Shown here piece by piece: positions 17,872 to 26,603 of a stretch of DNA of 50,981 nucleotides (position 1 is its first letter; each line of letters starts with the position of its first letter). The notes beneath the pieces are model-generated. The model saw nothing but the letters and a program-made list of their open reading frames with translations. It made no database searches and was not told where the DNA came from. Position numbers and translations under genes: made by a program. The stretch covers positions 1 to 50,981 of the forward strand of contig NZ_JAPWAG010000018.1 of the NCBI RefSeq assembly GCF_041432775.1. Reading direction: 5' to 3'. This stretch comes from Pauljensenia sp902373545 (GTDB taxonomy: Bacteria > Actinomycetota > Actinomycetes > Actinomycetales > Actinomycetaceae).

Positions 17872-19320
17872 TCACTTCTGGGTGACGACCTTGTCCATAT
17901 CCTCAAGCTCAGCGCCGCTGGTCTCGGTGAGGAACTTCGCCGTGAAGATGACCGCGAGGACACCGAAGGCGCAGTAGATCCAGTAGGTGCCAGCGGGCGA
18001 CCAACCGATGAGGAAGGGGAAAAGTAGGACGACCAGGAAGTTGACGAGGAAGTCCGCTCCCGAGGCCAGCGACATGGCCCCGCCGCGGATCGAGTTGGGG
18101 AACATCTCGCCCATGACGATGGAGAAGATGGGGCCCCACGAGGAGGTGAATCCGAGCAAGAACGTGCACAGGGCGGCGACCGCCAGGAACGCCAGGATGG
18201 GGGAGTCTGCGACGTCCGGCTTGCCGTCGACGGTGGGGGCGACCGTGAAGACCGTGGCCACGATGCCCAGCGACACGAAGATGAGGGTGCCGCCGTAGAT
18301 CAGCATGCGCTTGCGGCCCACGCGGTCCACCAGCATGATGCCCGACAGGACGCCGATGATCTTGAAGGCGGTGATCAGCAGGGTCTGGGTCAGGGCCATC
18401 GACTCGGTGAAGCCGACGGCAGCGAACAGGGAGTTCGAGTAGAAGAAGACGCCGTTGATGCCGGTGAGCTGCTGGAAGGCGGCGATCGCCATGCCGATGA
18501 AGACGAGGCCCCGCCACTGCGAGGACAGGATCTGCCCGATCGACAGCTTCGCGCCGCCCGTGATTGTCAGGGACTGGGCGATGGCTTCGACGCGGTCTGC
18601 GGGGTCTTCCTCGCCGGACAGCTTGGCTAGGATCTCCTCGGCCTTCTTGGTACGGCCCACGGAGACGAGGTAACGGGGAGACTCGGGGATTGTCGCCGTG
18701 AAGATGACGAAGAGGAGGGCCGGGATGATCAGGCAGGCGAAGAGGACCTGCCAGGTCATGAGGCCGCCGAACGCGGGCTTGGCTGCGCCGCCCGTGATCG
18801 AGACGACCGCCGTGTTGATGAGGCCTGCGAAGAATAGGCCGAGGATGATCGCGAGCTGGCGGAAGCCGATGAGGCGCCCGCGGATCTCAGCGGGAGCGAT
18901 CTCAGCGACGTAGCCGGGGGCGACCGTGGTCGCTGCGCCGAAGCCGATGCCGCCGACGATGCGGGTCAGGAGCAGGAAGGGGTAGCCGAAGCTGCCCAGG
19001 AGGGGAGAGATGGGCCCGAGGAGGGCCTCAACAAGCAGGAAGGGGCCGACCCACATGAGCGTGGTCTTGCGGCCGATCTTGTCGGAGATGCGTCCTGCGG
19101 CCAGGGCACCAATCAGGCCGCCGATGACGCCGGCGGCACCGGCGACGCCCTGCAGGATCGGTCCGAGCTCGAAAGTCGTTCCCACCGCCTTGATGGCGGC
19201 GTTGAGGACCATGCCCTCGAATCCGTAGAAGAAGGGGCCGAGGGTGGCGATGAGAGCGAGGGACGTTGCGTAGCGCCTCGCTTGCTTCTCGCGGGGGGTG
19301 AGAGAAGGTGTCGTTGACAT
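17872..19320 (-). CDS. Sugar-porter (SP) family MFS transporter
   Basis: A 482-residue transporter with 12 hydrophobic segments. SP-family marks are GRISDKIGRKTTL after TM2, PESPRYLVS before the central loop, QQLTGINGVFFYSN in TM7 and DRVGRKRML. It should be a sugar:H+ symporter. The ATG at 19320 has AAGGA 8 bases upstream; the upstream ATG at 19377 would add 19 residues with no better site. It is the first gene of the MFS-sulfatase unit, so it may import the sulfated sugar or its desulfated product. A palindrome (19396-19413) lies upstream and is a likely operator. Confidence 0.92.
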   Translation of the reverse strand: MSTTPSLTPREKQARRYATSLALIATLGPFFYGFEGMVLNAAIKAVGTTFELGPILQGVAGAAGVIGGLIGALAAGRISDKIGRKTTLMWVGPFLLVEALLGPISPLLGSFGYPFLLLTRIVGGIGFGAATTVAPGYVAEIAPAEIRGRLIGFRQLAIILGLFFAGLINTAVVSITGGAAKPAFGGLMTWQVLFACLIIPALLFVIFTATIPESPRYLVSVGRTKKAEEILAKLSGEEDPADRVEAIAQSLTITGGAKLSIGQILSSQWRGLVFIGMAIAAFQQLTGINGVFFYSNSLFAAVGFTESMALTQTLLITAFKIIGVLSGIMLVDRVGRKRMLIYGGTLIFVSLGIVATVFTVAPTVDGKPDVADSPILAFLAVAALCTFLLGFTSSWGPIFSIVMGEMFPNSIRGGAMSLASGADFLVNFLVVLLFPFLIGWSPAGTYWIYCAFGVLAVIFTAKFLTETSGAELEDMDKVVTQK

Positions 19321-19395
19321 GTCTTCGTCCTTGAAGGTGAGGAATGCGCCCGCGCCTGCCGTGTGCGCATTCTTCACGCTACGCCCACTGTTTTG

Positions 19396-19413
19396 TGTCC
19401 GAAGTTACGGACA
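19396..19413. promoter_or_regulatory. Perfect palindrome TGTCCG-N6-CGGACA upstream of MFS-sulfatase
   Basis: The dyad lies 76-93 bases upstream of the chosen MFS start and is flanked by T-rich and A-rich runs that extend the symmetry. Size and position fit a dimeric repressor operator. The ROK protein of this locus is the natural candidate, by proximity only. Confidence 0.5.
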
Positions 19414-19452
19414 TAAACAAGGTAAGTGAGCTGCGACACCTTTTGTTGGGAG

Positions 19453-19563
19453 TTAGCGTTGCTGGAGCACGAACTCCGGATTTGGCGCATCGGTCACCTC
19501 TGCCGAATCAGCCTCGGTGATGAACGGCTCCACCTCTGCGCGCGTCGCTCCGCCCGTCTCATC
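19453..19563 (-). pseudogene. Duplicated 3' tail of the TIGR03943-family gene
   Basis: On the minus strand a frame ending in TAA at 19453-19455 reads ADSAEVTDAPNPEFVLQQR. The intact gene at 20864 ends ADSVEVTSAPDPEFVLQTR. DNA similarity is obvious over about 65 bp and fades upstream, where an in-frame TGA closes the frame near 19563. There is no start codon with a ribosome site. It is a fragment from a local duplication that now flanks the lipoprotein gene on its downstream side. Confidence 0.7.
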
Positions 19564-19628
19564 ATCCACGTGTTGTCAAAGACATGTGGATCGTGGAGTC
19601 GGCGTTCACCTCGCGACGAATGGTGGGA

Positions 19629-20750
19629 TCAGTCGAGCCAGGCGACTGGACCATAGCCGTTGATACCGTCATCCACGACGGGGATTGTGTGATCGCCGGT
19701 CCCATCAACGTTGAGGATGTGAAGATAATAGTCTGTGTGCGTTTTGTCCCACATGACAAACGCGAGTTGCTGAGCGTCGGGACTGACAATAATCCTGTAG
19801 CCGTCGAACAGTCGATATTTTCCTGGGTCGTCGTAGGGCTTGTAGAGACTCTTTTCCTCATAGTAGTAGCCCTGCTCCACCTTGGAGCGAGTAGTAGCGT
19901 CCGTTGCGGTGTAGCTGAAGATTCCGAGGCGGTCGTCTATGTCGAAGCACTTGTTATCTTTTGAGATGCTCGAGTTGTCGGTTGCGCACAGGTGGTTCAC
20001 GTCGTTTCCTTGCGCCCATCCCGTATCTATGTCCGTCCTGAGATCCGTTCCAGCCAGCAAATTGAGATGACGATCGCGAGAGTCTGACGGTTCGATAGTG
20101 AGCACGAGTTCCGGTGTTGTGCTGCCGATTGCGACGCGATAATACATTGAGCGTGTGCCGTCATCTTCACGGCATTCCCGCATAAAGTAGAAGTAATTGT
20201 CGGCTGAGAAGGTTGGGGCGCTATCGTAACAGTCAGCGTCTTTGTCGAGGAGCGGCACCATGGCAGATACGTCCGTGATGTTGTCGTCGGTATCGTAGTA
20301 TCCGACGTGCTTGGCAGATGTCAAACTCTCGGCCCATATGCGCGTGCGGTACGAATAATCACGGGAATAGCAGTCGTTAAAGGCGCAGTCGTGGCCAGAG
20401 ATCAAATCGTCGTTTTCGTCGACAGGTTTCGATCGAAATATGCGCATGGCAACCACCTGCCCCGTGGTGGGGTCGATTGCTCGGAAGCGTGCGTCAGTTC
20501 CGCGAGGGTGATAGGGATCGACGAGGGAGTCCCCGATGATGAGTCCATGCATCGGTTTGTCCTCGAGGGGGTCGCGAGCTACGGCGCTCGGCGAAGGGGA
20601 GGCGGGTTGTGCGCTCGGTGTCGTGGGCGTAGGTGTCGTCGTGGTCGCCGGGGATGGTGCTGCCTCTGGCACAGTGGTCTTGGGAACGCAGGCGCTCATA
20701 GCGAGTACGCAGGACAAGCTGAGTGCGGCGGTGATGACGTGTCGAAACAT
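19629..20750 (-). CDS. Lipoprotein of unknown function, paralog of the 10.9-kb lipoprotein
   Basis: A 373-residue lipoprotein. The ATG at 20750 has AAGGG just upstream and gives a normal leader with lipobox MSAC (Cys near residue 21); earlier in-frame ATGs at 20765 and 20798 lack a ribosome site. A Pro/Thr/Ser-rich linker follows. The body shares with the protein at 10910-11965 a GLII...DPTTGQV segment and a CAFNDCYSRDYS motif, and has a QQLAFVMWDK blade-like element near the end. No catalytic motif is seen. It lies downstream of the TIGR03943 gene and is bracketed by two copies of that gene's 3' tail. Confidence 0.75.
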   Translation of the reverse strand: MFRHVITAALSLSCVLAMSACVPKTTVPEAAPSPATTTTPTPTTPSAQPASPSPSAVARDPLEDKPMHGLIIGDSLVDPYHPRGTDARFRAIDPTTGQVVAMRIFRSKPVDENDDLISGHDCAFNDCYSRDYSYRTRIWAESLTSAKHVGYYDTDDNITDVSAMVPLLDKDADCYDSAPTFSADNYFYFMRECREDDGTRSMYYRVAIGSTTPELVLTIEPSDSRDRHLNLLAGTDLRTDIDTGWAQGNDVNHLCATDNSSISKDNKCFDIDDRLGIFSYTATDATTRSKVEQGYYYEEKSLYKPYDDPGKYRLFDGYRIIVSPDAQQLAFVMWDKTHTDYYLHILNVDGTGDHTIPVVDDGINGYGPVAWLD

Positions 20751-20863
20751 GGCGACCCTTGGCATGTAACTGTTGATCGGATGCATGAGAGTATACACAT
20801 GTCTGACCGCGCGCGGGACTGTTTGGACATATGAGCCGACGCCCGGATCGTCGTCTCACGGCC

Positions 20864-21715
20864 TCAGCGCGTCTGGAGCACGAACTCCGGATCCGGCGCG
20901 CTCGTCACCTCAACCGAATCGGCGTCGATGACCAGCGCCTTCGTCCCGCGCAGGCGCAGCGTGCCACTCACGCGCACCCATGTGTCGGCCGGGGGTGCCG
21001 CCTCTTGAGAGCGCACCACGAAGCCGATCGCGTAGGCGTCAGCCGCGCAGCACCAGATCGCCATGCGTGCCACCGCGAAGCTATCTCCCTGCGCCAATCG
21101 GGGAATCGCGGCCTGCCCGCGCGCCGAGGCCTCGCTCATGACGAAGCCCGTCAGCTCCACCCGCTGCCCGTCGTGCACCTTCCCGTGAGACGTCAGCTCG
21201 TCAATCTGCGCGGAAAAGTTCTCCGTCGTCAGCTCCAGCGTCCCGGACGCCGAGGCCTGGGCCGCGCCCCCGCTCTGGCTCCCATCGGGGGCCTGGCCCT
21301 GGGCGCCCCCATCCCCGTCGGTGGGGGAGGGGGAGGGGCTTTGCTCGGGTGTGTCGGCGGGGTCCGCCACGGCCTCGTCCTCGGCGTTGGCTGCGCGTGC
21401 GCTCATGGTGGTCGCGGCCAGCTCCGAGGGGGAGACGCGGAAGGGGAGGATGAGGATCAGGGCGGCCAGGAGGGCGACGAGTCCGCGTGTGAGTCCCTTG
21501 CGGGAGGTGGGTGAGTCCTCGCCCGTGCCCAGGCGCGAGGACATTGCTAGCGCGCAGGCCAGTAGCCCGACTCCCGACGCGATGATGCCCAGGCGCGCCG
21601 ACGGGGGGACGAAGGATCCGTAACGACCCGACAGGGCCACCCACGCCAGGCTGGCACCCAGGCCGGCCAGGCTCAGCGTCTCCACGGCGGGTGCGATTCG
21701 GTCGATAATCTTCAC
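20864..21715 (-). CDS. TIGR03943 family protein (DUF1980), permease partner
   Basis: A 283-residue membrane-associated protein. Two N-terminal hydrophobic segments (to ~residue 70) and a third near residue 85 precede an acidic linker. The C-terminal domain has the OB-like pattern of this family, with LTGFVMSE, WCCAADAYAIGFVVR and TWVRVSGTL. Such proteins are encoded beside YraQ-type permeases and are thought to work with them; the transported species is unsettled. The GTG at 21715 overlaps the permease stop as GTGA, which fixes the start. Its last ~20 codons recur at 19453-19515. Confidence 0.87.
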   Translation of the reverse strand: MKIIDRIAPAVETLSLAGLGASLAWVALSGRYGSFVPPSARLGIIASGVGLLACALAMSSRLGTGEDSPTSRKGLTRGLVALLAALILILPFRVSPSELAATTMSARAANAEDEAVADPADTPEQSPSPSPTDGDGGAQGQAPDGSQSGGAAQASASGTLELTTENFSAQIDELTSHGKVHDGQRVELTGFVMSEASARGQAAIPRLAQGDSFAVARMAIWCCAADAYAIGFVVRSQEAAPPADTWVRVSGTLRLRGTKALVIDADSVEVTSAPDPEFVLQTR

Positions 21716-22722
21716 GATAAGACTCCCATCCACCAGGCGCCGCCCACGACGCACGCGGCGATCACCGTGACCGTGGCGAACAGGCGAGCTACGAATACGC
21801 CGCGGAACTGCGATGCCAGCAGCGCTACGTTCTTCACGTCCATCATTGGCCCGTACACCATGAAGCCCATGAGGGCCCCCGCGGGAGCCAACGACGCCAA
21901 CGATCGCGCGATCACCGCGTCAGACGAGGAGCACAGGGACAGGGCGAAACCGGCGCCCATCATGAGCGCGAGAGCCCCCCATGCGGGCAGCCCCGACAGG
22001 AGAGAGGACACGGGCCACAGCACCTGCGCGAGTGTTGACGCCGCCACGCCTCCGAGCAGGAACGGCAAAATTCGCCCAAACGAGCGGCCCGTCGCCGCCA
22101 GGACTCCCGACACGCTCCGGTCGGGAACCTCGCACCCATCCGAGCACCCGCATCCGTCCGCGTGAGCGTCGTAGCCTGTCTCGCGCAGCGCCGCCGGGGC
22201 GGCGACCAGCATGGACATGCCCACCGACACGGCGACGATGACGGACAGACCGACGCGCGCGCCCACGAGCGACCAGGAGCCGAAGGCGTAGTAGGTGGAG
22301 GCGATCACCAGCGGGTTAATCGCTGGGGAGGCCAGCATGAGCGTCGTTGCGGCCGACAGCGGCACGCCCTTGCGCAGCAGGGAACGGAAGATCGGGACGG
22401 CCGAGCAGTCGCACACGGGCAGCAGGAACGCGGCGACGAGGGCGGCGAACACCGACGCCAGCGGGTTCGTTGGAAAAACCCGCGCGATGAGGGAGGGGGA
22501 GACGTAGGCTTCGATCAGCTCGGCGACGGCCACGCCCAGGAGCAGGAAGGGGATCGCCTGGAGCGTCATGCCCACGGCGATCGTCGCGGCGCGGCCGAGC
22601 GGGAACCCCGCGCCGGACAGGGACCCCTGCATCGCCCAAAGCGCCACCAGCGCCGCGATCAGGCACACGCCGACGACCGCACCCCAGGGGCGCACGGGGC
22701 GTTTCGTTTCCGTTTCAATCAC
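21712..22722 (-). CDS. Permease of the YraQ/ArsP-like family (DUF318)
   Basis: A 336-residue polytopic membrane protein. The family core PVCDCSAVPIFRSLL and MLASPAINPLV lies near residues 100-135, and the second half repeats the topology with SLCSSSDAVIARS and GFMVYGPMMDVKN. Between the halves is a cytosolic Cys cluster, CGCSDGC, near residue 190, that could bind a metal. Family members include organoarsenical exporters and uncharacterised metal-linked permeases. It is co-translated with the TIGR03943 gene by a GTGA overlap. I see no clear metal-regulator box upstream (22723-22984). Confidence 0.88.
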   Translation of the reverse strand: MIETETKRPVRPWGAVVGVCLIAALVALWAMQGSLSGAGFPLGRAATIAVGMTLQAIPFLLLGVAVAELIEAYVSPSLIARVFPTNPLASVFAALVAAFLLPVCDCSAVPIFRSLLRKGVPLSAATTLMLASPAINPLVIASTYYAFGSWSLVGARVGLSVIVAVSVGMSMLVAAPAALRETGYDAHADGCGCSDGCEVPDRSVSGVLAATGRSFGRILPFLLGGVAASTLAQVLWPVSSLLSGLPAWGALALMMGAGFALSLCSSSDAVIARSLASLAPAGALMGFMVYGPMMDVKNVALLASQFRGVFVARLFATVTVIAACVVGGAWWMGVLS

Positions 22723-22990
22723 CCCATAACTCTAGTCCAGGGGCGTGGACCGCCCGGCAGTACGCGCCGTTCGCGTCGGATGGACGAGGCCCGGGTGTCT
22801 CCGTCTTCAGCGCGCCCTCGGCGCCCGGTAGACACCAGACGAGGCCATGGCTGGGCTGGGAGGGCGGGCGCGGCGGACACATAGCCAGGTCGAGCCTGGC
22901 AGGAAGGCACGCACTGCGCTGTGGGCGGATAGACGCCTCCACGGTGGGCGCTTGGTCAGGGGCTTCGCTACACTAGGTTTTCGCTATGAT

Positions 22991-23211
22991 CCGGCCCGAA
23001 CGCTCGGGGTATCACCGGGGAGCATCCGGAAGAAAGAGGAACGCGACAGCCGGCCACGGCCTCGTCCCCTCAAGTAGAACCGGACGGGTGGGCCCGACAC
23101 AGCCCCAACGAAGCGGCCGCGCCCCAACCGGGGGAGCGGCAAGCGGGGTGGTACCGCGGGTGCCGGCGACGCCGGTCCTCGTCCCTGTATAGGCGCGAGA
23201 CGAGGACACTC
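22991..23211 (+). promoter_or_regulatory. ileS T-box riboswitch, ultrashort stem I, translational type
   Basis: The conserved T-box element lies at 23141-23160 (AAGCGGGGTGGTACCGCGGG) and binds the uncharged tRNA end. Stem I is tiny: GCTC (23002-23005) pairs with GAGC (23020-23023), and the isoleucine specifier ATC (23011-23013) lies between GGT and ACC. GTCCTCGTC (23175-23183) can pair perfectly with GACGAGGAC (23199-23207), which contains the ribosome site of ileS, so the expression platform is a Shine-Dalgarno sequestrator. This matches the actinobacterial ileS class. A TATGAT at 22985-22990 could be the -10 box, placing the RNA start just before stem I. Confidence 0.92.
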
Positions 23212-26200
23212 ATGACGAAGCACGGCTTCTACCCCCGCCACCGGCAAGACGAGGTGGACCCCAGCCCTTCCTTCCCGACCATGGAAGCATCCACGCTGGC
23301 CTTCTGGGCGAGCGACGACACCTTCCGCAAGTCGGTGCAGATGCGCGACGCCGGCGAGCACGGCTCTAACGAGTTCGTGTTCTACGATGGTCCGCCTTTC
23401 GCCAACGGCCTGCCCCACTACGGTCACCTCCTGACCGGCTACGTCAAGGACGTGGTGGGCCGCTACCAGACCATGAAGGGTCACCGCGTCGAGCGTCGCT
23501 TCGGCTGGGACACGCACGGCCTGCCCGCCGAGCTCGAGGCCCAGCGCCAGCTCGGCATCGAAGACGTCACCGAAATCACCCGCGAGGGCGGCATCGGCAT
23601 CGAAGCCTTCAACGCGGCCTGCCGCTCCTCCGTCCTGCGCTACACGAAGGAATGGGAAGAGTACGTCACCCGCCAGGCACGCTGGGTCGACTTCGAGAAC
23701 GACTACAAGACCCTGGATAAGTCCTACACGGAGTCCGTCATCTGGGCCTTCAAGCAGCTCTACGACAAGGGCCTGGCCTACCAGGGCCACCGCGTTCTGC
23801 CCTACTGCTGGAACGACCGCACGCCGCTGAGCAACCACGAGCTCAAGATGGACGACGACGTGTACCAGGACCGCACCGACAACACGGTGACCGTGGGCCT
23901 GCGCCTCGAGACGAAGCTGCGCGACGACTCGGCGCGCCCCGAGCTGGCCCTCATCTGGACGACCACGCCCTGGACGCTGCCGTCGAACTCGGCTGTCGCC
24001 GTGGGCCCGGACATCGAGTACTCGCTCGTCGAGGTCGCCAGCGACCACGCGGGCGTCCTCGCCGGCGAGCGCGTCCTCATCGCCACCGACCTGATCCCCG
24101 CCTACGCCAAGGAACTCGGCGAGGAGCCGAGTGTTGTGGCTACCTACAAGGGCTCGGAGCTGGTGGGCATCCACTACCACCCGATCTACGACTACTTCGA
24201 CACCCCCGAGCGCCGCGCCGAGGGCGGCACCCCCGGCCCCAACGCCTGGTCCATCATCGCCGCCGAGTACGTCACGACGACCGACGGCACCGGCCTGGTC
24301 CACCAGGCTCCCGCCTTCGGTGAAGACGACATGTGGACCTGCATGGAGTACGGCATCGGCGTGGTCCTGCCCGTCGACGAGGGCGGCGTCTTCACGTCCG
24401 AGGTTCCCGACTACGAGGGCATGCAGATCTTCGACGCGAACCGCTACGTGGTGGCCGACCTGCGCGAGCAGGGTGGCCCCATCGCGCGCCGCGCGCCCGA
24501 AATCCGCGCCGTCCTGGTGCGCGAGAAGTCCTACGTGCACTCCTATCCGCACTGCTGGCGCTGCCGCAAGCCCCTCATGTACAAGGCGGTGTCGTCCTGG
24601 TTCGTGCGCGTCACCCAGATCCGCGACCGCATGGTGGAGCTGAACGAGGAGATTACCTGGACCCCCGCGCACACCAAGCACGGCATCTTCGGCAAGTGGC
24701 TGGAGGGCGCCCGCGACTGGTCGATCTCGCGTAACCGCTTCTGGGGCGCGCCGATCCCCGTGTGGGTCTCGGATGACCCGGCGTACCCGCGCACCGACGT
24801 GTACGGCTCGATCGCCGAGCTCGAGGCGGACTTTGGCGTGGAGGTCACGGACTTCCACCGTCCCTTCATTGATCAGCTCACGCGCCCGAACCCGGATGAT
24901 CCGACGGGCAAGTCGACGATGCGCCGCATCACCGACGTGTTCGACTGCTGGTTTGAGTCGGGCTCGATGCCCTTCGCGCAGGTGCACTACCCGTTCGAAA
25001 ACCAGGAGTGGTTCGAGAACCACTATCCGGGCGACTTCATCGTCGAGTACATCGGTCAGACGCGCGGCTGGTTCTACACGCTGCACGTCCTGGCGACCGC
25101 GCTCTTCGACCGTCCCGCCTTCCGCTCGTGCGTCTCCCACGGCATCGTCCTGGGTGACGACGGCCTGAAGATGTCCAAGTCGCTGCGTAACTACCCGGAC
25201 GTGGCAGAGGTGTTCAACAAGTACGGTTCCGACGCGATGCGTTGGTTCCTCATGTCGAGCCCGGTCGTGCGCGGCGGCAACCTGATCGTCAAGGAGGAGT
25301 CGATCCGCGACACGGTCCGTCAGGTGCTGCTGCCCATCTGGAACACGTACTACTTCTTCACGCTGTACGCGGGCGCCTGCAACAAGGGCGAGGGCTACGA
25401 GGCGAAGCGCCTCGACCTGTCCTCGGCCGAGGTCGTGGCCGCCCTGCCGGAGATGGACCGCTACCTGCTGGCCCACACGCTCACCCTGGCGGAGGACGTG
25501 CGCGGTGCCCTGGACGCCTATGACGTGGCCGGAGCCTGCGAGTCGATCCGCGACTACCTGGACGTGCTGACGAACTGGTACGTGCGTACCCAGCGTCAGC
25601 GCTTCTGGGACGAGGATGGTTCGGCCTTCGACGCGCTGTACACGGCGCTCGTGACGCTCATGGAGCTGGCGGCGCCCCTGCTGCCGCTGCTGACTGAGGA
25701 GATCTGGCGCGGCCTGACGGGCGGGGAGTCCGTGCACCTGGTCGACTTCCCGGTCATCGACAAGGCCGTGGTGGCCCCCGAGCTCGTGGCGGCCATGGAC
25801 GAGGTTCGCTCGACCGTGTCGGCGGCCCACGCGCTGCGTAAGACGCATCAGCTGCGCGTGCGCCAGCCGCTGGCCTCCCTGCAGGTCGTCTCGGAGAATT
25901 ATGAGGAGCTGGAGCCTTTCGCAGACCTGATCGCCTCCGAGGTGAACGTGAAGTCCGTGGTCTTCAACGACCCGCAGAATTCGGGCCTGAGCGTGCGTAC
26001 CGAGCTCGCCCTGAACCCGCGCGCCTTCGAGCCTGCGGTTCGTAAGCTGACGAGCCAGCTGTTCAAGGCCCAGAAGGCCGGCGAGTGGGAGCTCACGGAG
26101 GAGGGCACCGTTCGTTTCCCGGGTGTCCTGCTTGACGGCGCACCGCTGGAGCTGACCGGCGACATGTTCTCGGTGTCCACGTCTGTGGACGCGGCCGAGG

Positions 26201-26490
26201 GCCAGGTTGCGGACGTGCTCGCCTCTGGCACCTTCGTCGTGCTCGATACGGAGCTGACCCCCGAGCTGGAGGCCGAGGGTTACGCCCGCGACGTCGTGCG
26301 CGCCGTCCAGGATGAGCGTAAGAACGCCGGCCTGCACATCGCGGATCGCATCGACCTGTCGCTGACCGTGCCCTCCGATCACGTGGCCGATGTGGAGACC
26401 TGGCGCGACATGATTGCGGCCGAGACCCTCGCCCTGTCGGTTGAGATCGAGGCTGGCGACAAGCTCGAGGTGCGCGTCGCCAAGCACTGA
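23212..26490 (+). CDS. ileS: Isoleucyl-tRNA synthetase
   Basis: A 1092-residue class I synthetase that charges tRNA-Ile. The HIGH-type motif is HYGH at residues 69-72 and KMSKS is near 653-657. RRFGWDTHGLPAELE and the CP1 editing domain (residues ~190-400, with TTTPWTLPSN) are present. The length and motif style are those of the long, eukaryote-like IleRS group common in actinobacteria; that group is often naturally mupirocin-tolerant, a family-level remark only. The C-terminal part lacks an obvious zinc-binding Cys set. The ATG at 23212 follows the sequestered GAGGA at 23202. Confidence 0.97.
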   Translation: MTKHGFYPRHRQDEVDPSPSFPTMEASTLAFWASDDTFRKSVQMRDAGEHGSNEFVFYDGPPFANGLPHYGHLLTGYVKDVVGRYQTMKGHRVERRFGWDTHGLPAELEAQRQLGIEDVTEITREGGIGIEAFNAACRSSVLRYTKEWEEYVTRQARWVDFENDYKTLDKSYTESVIWAFKQLYDKGLAYQGHRVLPYCWNDRTPLSNHELKMDDDVYQDRTDNTVTVGLRLETKLRDDSARPELALIWTTTPWTLPSNSAVAVGPDIEYSLVEVASDHAGVLAGERVLIATDLIPAYAKELGEEPSVVATYKGSELVGIHYHPIYDYFDTPERRAEGGTPGPNAWSIIAAEYVTTTDGTGLVHQAPAFGEDDMWTCMEYGIGVVLPVDEGGVFTSEVPDYEGMQIFDANRYVVADLREQGGPIARRAPEIRAVLVREKSYVHSYPHCWRCRKPLMYKAVSSWFVRVTQIRDRMVELNEEITWTPAHTKHGIFGKWLEGARDWSISRNRFWGAPIPVWVSDDPAYPRTDVYGSIAELEADFGVEVTDFHRPFIDQLTRPNPDDPTGKSTMRRITDVFDCWFESGSMPFAQVHYPFENQEWFENHYPGDFIVEYIGQTRGWFYTLHVLATALFDRPAFRSCVSHGIVLGDDGLKMSKSLRNYPDVAEVFNKYGSDAMRWFLMSSPVVRGGNLIVKEESIRDTVRQVLLPIWNTYYFFTLYAGACNKGEGYEAKRLDLSSAEVVAALPEMDRYLLAHTLTLAEDVRGALDAYDVAGACESIRDYLDVLTNWYVRTQRQRFWDEDGSAFDALYTALVTLMELAAPLLPLLTEEIWRGLTGGESVHLVDFPVIDKAVVAPELVAAMDEVRSTVSAAHALRKTHQLRVRQPLASLQVVSENYEELEPFADLIASEVNVKSVVFNDPQNSGLSVRTELALNPRAFEPAVRKLTSQLFKAQKAGEWELTEEGTVRFPGVLLDGAPLELTGDMFSVSTSVDAAEGQVADVLASGTFVVLDTELTPELEAEGYARDVVRAVQDERKNAGLHIADRIDLSLTVPSDHVADVETWRDMIAAETLALSVEIEAGDKLEVRVAKH

Positions 26491-26541
26491 GTGCTGTGGG
26501 CCGGGCGGGCCGGGCGAAGCGCGGCCCGCCCACCCTTACAG

Positions 26542-26575
26542 GCTGGGGCCGGGAGGAAAACCTCCCGGCCCCAGC
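26542..26575. terminator. Strong bidirectional terminator after ileS
   Basis: GCTGGGGCCGGGAGG (26542-26556) and CCTCCCGGCCCCAGC (26561-26575) are a perfect 15-bp inverted repeat with loop AAAA. It separates the ileS stop from the convergent lipoprotein gene. A second GC-rich dyad sits just before it at ~26500-26531. Confidence 0.85.
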
Positions 26576-26603
26576 GGTATATGTCAACTTGATCGACGTT
26601 TCG

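Noticed and set aside
22984..26487. 1167-codon minus-strand frame opposite ileS
   Set aside because: Mirror of ileS codon bias, runs through the T-box leader, no family features.
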